Shown here: one piece after another, positions 1-6,258 of the stretch
How positions within the stretch are numbered: position 1 is the stretch's first letter
How the letters are laid out: each line of letters begins with the position of its first letter
Origin: an uncultured Lachnospiraceae bacterium
GTDB taxonomy: Bacteria > Bacillota > Clostridia > Lachnospirales > Lachnospiraceae
DNA length: 8,560 nucleotides
Direction of reading: 5' to 3'
Assembly: GCA_937910785.1 (NCBI GenBank)
Contig: CALDLG010000106.1
Coordinates: 1-8,560, forward strand
Made by a program: the position numbers and the translations under genes
The notes under the pieces: generated by a model
Seen by the model: only the letters and a program-made list of their open reading frames with translations
Told to the model about the DNA's origin: nothing
The model's database searches: none

Positions 1-240
1 ACGCTTCCGCATGGAATTGACCTCTCTGACCTTTGAGACGACTTCAAAGAGCCTTGCCCGGCCCGGAATGCCAAGCGATTTCAGGGATGGAGAGACGGCG
101 AGGCAGATCGTTTTTTCCGTTCTCGACGCATCCGCAACCACCAGATTTGTATTCATGGGATCGAGCTGCCTCTCGACACATTCGACAGAGGCATAGAAAG
201 ATTTCAGATCGATTGCGATATAAGTATGATTTCTCTCCAT
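1..240 (-). CDS. Y-family DNA polymerase (UmuC/DinB-like), N-terminal part, runs off the left edge
   Basis: Error-prone translesion DNA polymerase of the Y family, which copies past damaged template bases. Reading the minus strand from an ATG whose complement is at 238-240 gives 80 uninterrupted codons to the window edge. Residues 8-20 contain YIAIDLKSFYASVE, the family's first catalytic motif, with metal-binding Asp11 and Tyr16 in the usual steric-gate position. A Lys sits where many DinB proteins have a second acidic or Asn residue, a form I associate with Firmicute UmuC-like polymerases. It is followed by LVVADASRTEKTICLAVSPS and GIPGRARLFEV, typical of the finger/palm start of this subgroup. 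The family is usually about 400-500 residues, so most of the gene lies outside. Start choice is slightly open: AAAGGA (complement of 258-263) lies 17 bases from the ATG but about 5 from an in-frame CTG four codons upstream. Divergent from the regulator gene at 534, so separately transcribed. Confidence 0.9.
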   Translation of the reverse strand, partial: MERNHTYIAIDLKSFYASVECVERQLDPMNTNLVVADASRTEKTICLAVSPSLKSLGIPGRARLFEVVSKVREVNSMRKR

Positions 241-280
241 AGGCCTGATCAGTCCGTTCCTTTCTGCTTTTGTTTTAGAT

Positions 281-304
281 TGCCGGTACAGCCGGCACAA
301 TATA
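281..304 (-). promoter_or_regulatory. Candidate -10 box and overlapping palindrome upstream of the polymerase gene
   Basis: On the minus strand a TATATT (plus-strand AATATA at 299-304) could be a -10 element for the polymerase. I see no convincing -35. Immediately downstream, around the expected transcription start, lies the palindrome TGCCGG-TACAG-CCGGCA at 281-297 (6-bp arms, 5-base spacer). This placement is typical of a repressor operator, but it could also be a hairpin in the 5' leader. It does not match the Gram-positive LexA box (GAAC-N4-GTTC), so SOS control is not supported by sequence. Confidence 0.3.
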
Positions 305-363
305 CATAATCAATAAAATTTTATCATGAATTTGCCCCCAAAAGAAAGATTTATGTGAAATAT

Positions 364-404
364 TAAAAAAACAAGGTGCCTTCACAGCATATTCAGCGCA
401 CCTT
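364..404 (-). terminator. Hairpin with U-tract on the minus strand (terminator-like)
   Basis: AAGGTGC at 373-379 pairs with GCACCTT at 398-404 around an 18-base loop. Read on the minus strand the stem is followed by G and then a run of seven Ts (complement of 365-371), the form of an intrinsic terminator. On the plus strand the stem is followed by only four Ts. No minus-strand gene lies upstream of it, so it may block antisense transcription toward the polymerase gene, end a short RNA, or act in a leader. The long loop and 7-bp stem make it only moderately convincing. Confidence 0.4.
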
Positions 405-430
405 TTGACACCTGAAGCCTATTATATAGA

Positions 431-453
431 AATCAACCGCGGGTTGATTTTTT
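431..453 (+). terminator. Perfect inverted repeat followed by six Ts: intrinsic terminator or operator
   Basis: AATCAACC-GCG-GGTTGATT at 431-449 is a perfect 8-bp inverted repeat with a 3-base centre, running into a T-run at 448-453. This has the shape of a plus-strand intrinsic terminator, although no plus-strand gene is seen to its left. A perfect TTGACA lies at 405-410 with a weak TAGAAA 16 bases further on (427-432), so the repeat could instead be an operator over the start of an upstream promoter for the regulator operon. The two readings cannot be separated from sequence alone. Confidence 0.45.
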
Positions 454-479
454 GTCGGACTGCTTCACGAAAAAGATGA

Positions 480-509
480 TTGTTATTTTTAGTTCTGATA
501 TGGTATATT
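480..509 (+). promoter_or_regulatory. Candidate extended -10 promoter for the regulator/exporter operon
   Basis: TGGTATATT at 501-509 is an extended -10 element (TGn plus TATATT, five of six bases to consensus). A TTGTTA at 480-485, 18 bases upstream, matches four of six bases of the -35 consensus. Transcription would begin near 516, giving a very short leader that still contains the GAGGAG ribosome binding site at 519-524, nine bases before the ATG at 534. Confidence 0.5.
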
Positions 510-533
510 GAAGCAGGAGAGGAGCTGCGGACT

Positions 534-1811
534 ATGCTGAACAAAGAAAATATTGGGAAAAGAATCGCTTTTTACAGGAAAGAAAAGGGAATTACGCAGA
601 GGGAGCTTGCCGATCTGCTGCACATATCCTATCAGGCTGTTTCCAAATGGGAATCGGGGAAAAGTCTACCGACAGTTGATGCGTTGTATGAAATTTCCAA
701 TCTGCTAAATGTGACGGTTGATACGCTGTTAAATGAAAATGAGTGGAAAAGCAGGTCGATTTCCTGGCAGGATACGGGATTGGATGTGGAGAGACTGCAT
801 GCCCTGAAAAGAGAGATTATGAAACTTAATTCAAAGGACCGGCATATTTTATCCGCCCATTATGCGGATGCCTGTCTGTTTCAGATCGATACCGCGGGGA
901 TGAGGGAGCCGGTATATTCCTGTATAATCTGCGTACCGGGGTCCAAGGAGAAACTGGCGAAGGAGTATCGATACAATCAGGAAATCTGCGCGGATGTGGC
1001 GGCCGGCGCCATGAACTATATTTTACAGCATGGCATGAGGCCGGTGATGCTGAAGGCCATGGTAATCTGCGGGAACTACAGTCAGGAACAGCTTTATCTG
1101 ATGGCACAGACCTTTCGGAAAGTCTGTGACCAAAACGGAATTCCTTTTGCCGGGATGGAGATCGCGGCCCAGCCGGTTAATTTTACCGCAGAGGAATATG
1201 AGCTCAGCGCTGTGACGATAGGGATACAGGACCGGGATAAAGTGCTGACGGGAAGCCGTCTGCAGGAAGGGGATGTTCTGATCGGGATGAAAACGGAGGG
1301 AATCGACGGAACAAATTATCCTTTCATAAAAGTTATGCTCAACAAAAATCCGGAGCTTTACCATGCCAAAATCGACGGGGATACCTATTTTCTCGATGAG
1401 CTGATGAAAGCAAATACGGCATTCACGAGAGAAATTATGGCGTTGCAGGAGAAAGGATATCTGCATATGGCATTTCGAATGCGGACGTCTCTGCTGGGCA
1501 GTAAAAACTGGCCGGGTGTACCGGAAGGGCTTGGGATATGTATTGATCTGTCCGAGGTTCCGGCGATGCCTTTGTATCAGTTCCTTTTCCGGCAGGATAT
1601 GATCGGAGAAGACGCGTTCGCGTACCATTTTAATATGGGTATCGGTATGGTGGCGGCCGTACCGGAAAAGTATCGGAAGGATGCGATGGACGTGATCGGA
1701 CAGTTTTCGGAGTGCTGGTGCATCGGACAGGTGGAATCGGATGAGGAACATAAGGGAGAAAAGGTCTGGAGCAGGGGACGGATACGGTGGAAAACACAGG
1801 ATGAAAAATAG
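534..1811 (+). CDS. XRE-family transcriptional regulator fused to a degenerate PurM (AIR synthetase)-like domain
   Basis: A 425-residue protein joining a DNA-binding domain to an enzyme-like domain. Residues 5-62 are a Cro/C1-type helix-turn-helix (TQRELADLLHISYQAVSKWE at 21-40, followed by SGKSLP). Residues about 78-418 follow PurM (phosphoribosylformylglycinamidine cyclo-ligase) along its length. DTGLDVERL (80-88) resembles the PurM start, 151-180 aligns without gaps to the IGID...CVND...GAEP block, 219-257 (EEYELSAVTIG, LTG, GDVLIG) resembles the domain junction, and FNMGIGM (366-372) is near identical to PurM. Catalytic and nucleotide-binding motifs are eroded: GTDGVGTK reads about CVPGSKEK, GGETAEMPG reads GMEIAAQPV, the conserved Asp of FLDY is Ala175, and the HxTGGGFxENxPR loop is gone. 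Asp154 and Asn161 remain. I infer a ligand-sensing, non-catalytic module. Start: the ATG at 534 has GAGGAG nine bases upstream; a TTG at 480 would add 18 residues but overlaps the promoter. First gene of the probable operon. Confidence 0.88.
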   Translation: MLNKENIGKRIAFYRKEKGITQRELADLLHISYQAVSKWESGKSLPTVDALYEISNLLNVTVDTLLNENEWKSRSISWQDTGLDVERLHALKREIMKLNSKDRHILSAHYADACLFQIDTAGMREPVYSCIICVPGSKEKLAKEYRYNQEICADVAAGAMNYILQHGMRPVMLKAMVICGNYSQEQLYLMAQTFRKVCDQNGIPFAGMEIAAQPVNFTAEEYELSAVTIGIQDRDKVLTGSRLQEGDVLIGMKTEGIDGTNYPFIKVMLNKNPELYHAKIDGDTYFLDELMKANTAFTREIMALQEKGYLHMAFRMRTSLLGSKNWPGVPEGLGICIDLSEVPAMPLYQFLFRQDMIGEDAFAYHFNMGIGMVAAVPEKYRKDAMDVIGQFSECWCIGQVESDEEHKGEKVWSRGRIRWKTQDEK

Positions 1812-1850
1812 ACTCCGTATCCGCGGGTCACAGGAAGGGAGGAAAAGGGA

Positions 1851-2723
1851 ATGCCTTATCCATTAAAAGCGGGTTATCATTTTCATTACAGCCGTTTCCG
1901 GCGGCCGCCATATTATGAAATGCCGGCGGCAGAGGCTTATACGGATTTTTACGGAATATCCTATACCATATGCGGTGACAATCTCTGTTATTTCCCGGAT
2001 GGCGTTTCCGTCTTTCAAACGGGAGATTTGTCGTTGATTCCGCAGAATGTTTATTTTCGAACTTCTTATCTGTCCGATATGCCGAGGGAGGAGATTCTTC
2101 TGAAATTTACGGGGGATATGATTTCCGATCTGTTACAGGTGCTGAAAGTGGATAGCTTTGATGAACTGCTGGGCGGCCGGGAACTGATCGTGCATCTGTC
2201 GGGAAAGGATCAGGAAGCGGTTCTTCGGATTATGGAGGAGATGGAACAGGAATGGAATTCCTATAATCAATATTCCGAAATTATTTTGAAGGGGCTCTTA
2301 AATAAATTGATTATTTTGTGCTTAGACAGACGAAAGGATACGCAGAAAGGCGCTGCAGGAACCAGGAGGGAGAAGAAGAAGGAACGGCTGATTGAAGCAA
2401 TCGAATATATCAGGTCGCATCTGGCGCAGAGCCCGTCTTTGGAGGAGACCGCCGAACATGTCAGAATTTCGCCGTCCTATCTGTCCAAAATATTTATCAG
2501 TTGTCTGCATACCCCGTATTCTGTGTTTGTCGTAAATGAAAAGGTGCTGTATGCCGAAAAGCTTCTTGTGGATTCGAATGGGAGCATGGCGGAAATTGCC
2601 GGAAAAGCGGGATTTCCAAGCAATACATATTTCAGTGACTGTTTTAAGCGGATGACCGGTATGTCTCCGCTGCAATTCAGAAAGGCGTATAAAGGAACGA
2701 TGTGGAATGGGGGATTCTTATGA
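1851..2723 (+). CDS. AraC-family transcriptional regulator
   Basis: A 290-residue AraC/XylS-type activator. The C-terminal third carries the double helix-turn-helix: first unit about 196-217 (SLEETAEHVRISPSYLSKIF), second about 245-267 (SMAEIAGKAGFPSNTYFSDC), followed by the family signature FKRMTGMSPLQFR (265-277). The N-terminal ~110 residues are rich in beta-type segments (FQTGDLSLIPQNVYFR at 55-70), consistent with a cupin-like ligand-binding domain; the ligand is not evident. A basic linker (TRREKKKER, 171-179) separates the halves. The start is supported by GGGAGG about ten bases before the ATG. It lies 39 bp after the XRE-PurM gene with no terminator between, and its stop overlaps the first transporter gene. 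In Firmicutes such placement usually means local control of the transporter, here inferred only. Confidence 0.93.
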   Translation: MPYPLKAGYHFHYSRFRRPPYYEMPAAEAYTDFYGISYTICGDNLCYFPDGVSVFQTGDLSLIPQNVYFRTSYLSDMPREEILLKFTGDMISDLLQVLKVDSFDELLGGRELIVHLSGKDQEAVLRIMEEMEQEWNSYNQYSEIILKGLLNKLIILCLDRRKDTQKGAAGTRREKKKERLIEAIEYIRSHLAQSPSLEETAEHVRISPSYLSKIFISCLHTPYSVFVVNEKVLYAEKLLVDSNGSMAEIAGKAGFPSNTYFSDCFKRMTGMSPLQFRKAYKGTMWNGGFL

Positions 2724-4441
2724 TAACGGAAAGAGAAACGATCAGGCAGATTTTGAGATATGCCGGCAGGCACCGGAAGCAGATTTTTCTGGCCCTGGCG
2801 GCCGGGGCGTTATGCGGTGGATGCGGGGTTGCGGGCTCCGAGCTTTTGAAACGCGTGGTCGACGGACTGACGGCAGGAACGCTTACCAATATCGGTATGA
2901 TTGTCCTGATGTGTGCGGGCATTCTCATAATGGGGGCAGGATCGGCCTGGATGACCCGGTACGCGTCCGGAAGCGTGGCAACGAAAATGTTGAAGGAAGT
3001 GAAGAACGACGCGGCAGCTCATATCATCGGAATGACTTCGGAATTTATGGGAAAGAACCGTTCGGGAGATATTCTGTCAAGACTGACGGACGATGCGAAC
3101 CGGGTCAGCGGCTTTGTGCAGGAGGATCTGATTCTTGTGATCAGAAATCCGTTTTTGCTTCTTTTTTATCTGTTGTATCTGATCCGGCTCAATCCGAAGC
3201 TGTTCCTTATTTCCATCGTGCCTACGATTCTGTGTCTGCCATTTGGCGCATCGCTGACAACGAAGTTTAAAGCCGGTTCCAGAGCCTATATGCAGTATTC
3301 GGCAGATATTATCAGTTCCTCGTCGGACATGATCGGCGGCATGGAAGTCGTAAAAAGCTACTGCCTTGAAAAAACACTGCTTCAGGATTATCGGGAGAGT
3401 GTAAGGAAAATGACGGATATGGCGGTGAGCAATGACAGGAACCAGTACAAAGGACGTGCGTTTTTCATTCTGTCGGGCACGCTCTCCTCGCTTCTTTGCC
3501 TCATTGCGGGAGGCTGGTTCTGCATGCAGGGAACACTGACAATCGGAGGATTGGTTGCCTTCTTTTCGCTGCTTCCGAAAATGGTGGAAGTGATTAATGA
3601 TATGGCAAACAGGGCATTTAACAGTAAGGTGGCGCTGGCGGCGGCGGAGCGGGTATTTGAAATATTGAATACGCCGGCCGAACCGACGGGAAACGTAAAG
3701 GCCGGTATGGAAGAGGCGCCGGCAATAGAATTTCAGGATGTTTTCTTTTCTTATGAAGAAGGCGCTCCTGTACTCAGAGGAACAAGTTTTCAGGTTCCCA
3801 GAGGAAAAACGGTGGCGGTGGTCGGTGCGAGCGGGGGCGGAAAAAGTACGCTGCTTCGCCTTTTATGCGGATTTTACCGGCCGCAGCGGGGAAAGATTCT
3901 GATCGACGGGGTGGCTTTGGAGGAATGGGATCTGGAGGCGCTGCGAGCGCATTTTGCCTATGTATCCCAGCATGCGTATCTGTTTCCGGTTACCCTGCGT
4001 GAAAATATTGCCATGGGAAAGGCCGGTGCGGGTATGAAAGAGATCCGTGCGGCGGCCGGTGCGGCAAATGCAGCCGGTTTTATAGAGGAATTCAGCGAAG
4101 GGTATGATACGCCGGCGGGCGAGCGTGGGTCCCGCCTGTCGGGAGGGCAGATACAGCGGATTTCGATTGCCCGCGCAATTTTAAAAGATGCGCCCGTACT
4201 GCTTCTGGATGAAGCGACATCGGCGCTTGACGTACAGGCGGAGACCGAGGTGCTGAAGGCGATCGACAGTCTGGCAAAGGGGCGCACAACGCTTGTAGTA
4301 GCGCACAGACTGTCAACCATTATCAATGCGGATTGTATCGTTGTGATGGAGCATGGAAGAGTGGTCGAGACCGGAACGCACGATGAGCTGATCAGGCGGG
4401 GCAGCGTTTATCCGAGAATCTATTCCATGTATGCCGATTGA
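2720..4441 (+). CDS. ABC exporter half-transporter (fused membrane and ATPase domains), subunit 1
   Basis: A 573-residue half-transporter of the MsbA/LmrA-like exporter type. About six hydrophobic segments (roughly 22-45, 58-80, 136-157, 160-181, 246-268, 272-295) form the membrane domain. The ATPase domain from ~335 has an A-loop Tyr345, Walker A GASGGGKST (369-377), Q-loop Gln417, signature LSGGQ (473-477), Walker B VLLLDE (493-498, catalytic Glu498), D-loop SALD and H-loop His529. All key residues are present, so this site should hydrolyse ATP. The chosen ATG forms an ATGA overlap with the AraC stop and has GGGGGA five bases upstream. A GTG at 2702 with AAAGGA five bases upstream is a real alternative, adding six residues. 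It most likely pairs with the next gene product as a heterodimer. Substrate unknown; drug, peptide or lipid efflux are family possibilities only. Confidence 0.93.
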   Translation: MITERETIRQILRYAGRHRKQIFLALAAGALCGGCGVAGSELLKRVVDGLTAGTLTNIGMIVLMCAGILIMGAGSAWMTRYASGSVATKMLKEVKNDAAAHIIGMTSEFMGKNRSGDILSRLTDDANRVSGFVQEDLILVIRNPFLLLFYLLYLIRLNPKLFLISIVPTILCLPFGASLTTKFKAGSRAYMQYSADIISSSSDMIGGMEVVKSYCLEKTLLQDYRESVRKMTDMAVSNDRNQYKGRAFFILSGTLSSLLCLIAGGWFCMQGTLTIGGLVAFFSLLPKMVEVINDMANRAFNSKVALAAAERVFEILNTPAEPTGNVKAGMEEAPAIEFQDVFFSYEEGAPVLRGTSFQVPRGKTVAVVGASGGGKSTLLRLLCGFYRPQRGKILIDGVALEEWDLEALRAHFAYVSQHAYLFPVTLRENIAMGKAGAGMKEIRAAAGAANAAGFIEEFSEGYDTPAGERGSRLSGGQIQRISIARAILKDAPVLLLDEATSALDVQAETEVLKAIDSLAKGRTTLVVAHRLSTIINADCIVVMEHGRVVETGTHDELIRRGSVYPRIYSMYAD

Positions 4442-4453
4442 GAAAGGAATCTG

Positions 4454-6226
4454 ATGATTATGATGAAAAAAGATAAAATTACCATGGCGGGATTCAGAAA
4501 ATATGTTTCACTCTTTGAAGGAGCCGGTATTTACTGGTTATGTCTGCTGATGATTCCGGTAACGGAGGTATTCGTAAATGCAATGAACGCATTGTTTTAT
4601 CAGAAGATCATCAATGCGGTGACATCGTCCGATACGGAACTGTTTCAGAGGGCGCTTAGGATTGCGGCGGCGGTTCTTGTGGCAGCCATGGCGAGGTGCC
4701 TTTTAATTTATACATATATGTATCAGATTCGTCAGATTATGGCGAGACTCCGGCTGCGGGTAATGAATCATCTGTTCCGCCTTCCGATGTCTTATTTTGA
4801 AGGACATCACACGGCGGATTCCATACAAAAACTGTGTTTTAACGTGGAGGAAATTAAAAACTCCCTTGCGAACGGACACCAGCGGGTGATCAATCCGGTA
4901 ATTATCGGAGGAGCCGCAATCGTGCTGATTTTGATGTTAGATCCAAGGATTGGCCTGATGGTGCTTGTTTTAAGTCTGATATCGGTGCGTATTAATATGT
5001 TTCTTTCGAAGCCGCTTCGCAGGATGGCGGTCGGGATACAGAGGCTTCTTGCCTCAGGAACGGAGAGCCTGACCGATATTCTGGCGGGAATCGATGTCCT
5101 TAAAATGTTTCCGGGAGCCGGAACGATGGTAAAAAGGGATTCCGACGTCAATGAAGAGACGGCGGCCAGCACCATGAAGCGGTTTCGCAGGATGTCCGAT
5201 GTGCAGGCGGTAGAGTGGACGTTCGGATTTCTGTGCAGCATTGTGATCCTGATTATCGGTGTGTTTATGTCCTTCGCCGGATTGGTGGATTTCGGCACGG
5301 TGGTGGCGATTTTAAGCTTACAGGGCATGGTATCTTTTTTTCTGAGCAATATTGGAAGCGCATGGGGAAGCCTGATCGATGCTTTTGTTCTTGCGGACAG
5401 GGTATTTGAGATTCTGGATCAGCCGGTGCAGACGGACCATTTTCCGGCCGGTAAGGAAAATGAGGCGTTTATTTCCTCGATAGAAGACTGTGGCATTCTG
5501 ATAAACGGGGTGGAATTTTCCTATGACGGTCTGGAAAAAGCGCTCCGCGGTGTGACAATTACGGCGAAAAGAGGGGAAACAGTCGCGCTTGTGGGGGGAA
5601 GCGGCAGCGGAAAAAGCACGGTGGTCAAACTTCTGCTCGGCTTTTATCAGCCGGATGGTGGAATGGTCGGAGCGCTTGGAAAACCATTGTCCTGCTATAC
5701 GCCGGAAGAACTGCGCGGGAAAATTGCTTATGTGCCGCAGGATGCCAGATTATTCGCTGCGACGATAAAAGAAAATATACGATACGGAAGGCCGGAGGCG
5801 GATGACGGGGAAATTATTGAGGCTGCAAAACGTGCTTATGCACATGAATTTATTATGGACTTTCCGAACGGCTATGATACGATGGTCGGAGAGCGGGGAG
5901 AGAGCCTGTCGGGCGGACAGCGTCAGCGGATCGCAATAGCCCGTGCCTTTTTGCGGAATGCGCCGATTCTTCTTCTGGACGAAGCGACCTCCGCGCTGGA
6001 TTCCGAAAGCGAACAGCTTGTACAGAAAGGAATCGAGGCGCTCATGGGAGGGCGTACGACACTTGTCGTTGCTCATCGGCTTTCGACGATCGAAAAAGCA
6101 GACAGGATATATGTGATGGAAGGCGGAAAGGTGTGCGAACAGGGCGGACACCATGAGTTGATGGAACAAAACGGGATGTACAGGAGAATGGTAGAGCTGT
6201 CGCATCTGCGTGTTCTCTCACAATGA
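4454..6226 (+). CDS. ABC exporter half-transporter (fused membrane and ATPase domains), subunit 2
   Basis: A 590-residue second half-transporter, same domain order as its neighbour but clearly divergent in sequence. Hydrophobic segments lie at about 24-48, 68-90, 146-162, 163-185, 253-277 and 280-303. The ATPase domain has A-loop Tyr357, Walker A GGSGSGKST (381-389), Q-loop Gln429, signature LSGGQ (485-489), Walker B ILLLDE (505-510, catalytic Glu510), SALD (513-516) and H-loop His541. Nothing is degenerate, unlike many heterodimeric exporters in which one site is impaired. Starts 12 bp after the previous stop; AAAGGA at 4443-4448 is five bases from the ATG, and nearby in-frame ATGs at 4460 and 4463 are possible alternatives. 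Last gene of the operon. No intrinsic terminator is seen before the convergent chemoreceptor gene 32 bp away. Confidence 0.93.
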   Translation: MIMMKKDKITMAGFRKYVSLFEGAGIYWLCLLMIPVTEVFVNAMNALFYQKIINAVTSSDTELFQRALRIAAAVLVAAMARCLLIYTYMYQIRQIMARLRLRVMNHLFRLPMSYFEGHHTADSIQKLCFNVEEIKNSLANGHQRVINPVIIGGAAIVLILMLDPRIGLMVLVLSLISVRINMFLSKPLRRMAVGIQRLLASGTESLTDILAGIDVLKMFPGAGTMVKRDSDVNEETAASTMKRFRRMSDVQAVEWTFGFLCSIVILIIGVFMSFAGLVDFGTVVAILSLQGMVSFFLSNIGSAWGSLIDAFVLADRVFEILDQPVQTDHFPAGKENEAFISSIEDCGILINGVEFSYDGLEKALRGVTITAKRGETVALVGGSGSGKSTVVKLLLGFYQPDGGMVGALGKPLSCYTPEELRGKIAYVPQDARLFAATIKENIRYGRPEADDGEIIEAAKRAYAHEFIMDFPNGYDTMVGERGESLSGGQRQRIAIARAFLRNAPILLLDEATSALDSESEQLVQKGIEALMGGRTTLVVAHRLSTIEKADRIYVMEGGKVCEQGGHHELMEQNGMYRRMVELSHLRVLSQ

Positions 6227-6258
6227 TGCGGCAGCCCTGATATGTGCTGTAAATGATA

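Noticed and set aside
11..242. Plus-strand open frames of 61 and 69 codons at the left edge
   Set aside because: They are antisense to the Y-family polymerase reading frame, whose motifs are unmistakable.
281..297. LexA/SOS box for the polymerase gene
   Set aside because: The palindrome lacks the GAAC and GTTC half-sites of the Gram-positive LexA site.
301..480. Possible riboswitch in the spacer before the XRE-PurM gene, suggested by the purine link
   Set aside because: I could not match the spacer to a purine riboswitch core or any other known aptamer; only simple hairpins are visible.
480..533. TTG start at 480 giving an 18-residue N-terminal extension of the XRE protein
   Set aside because: The extension overlaps the likely promoter, has no ribosome binding site, and the XRE domain begins properly at the ATG at 534.
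1023..1751. Long minus-strand open frame of 242 codons inside the XRE-PurM gene
   Set aside because: Its product is rich in His, Arg and Pro with no recognisable domain, as expected of an antisense shadow, and it lies fully within a well-supported gene.
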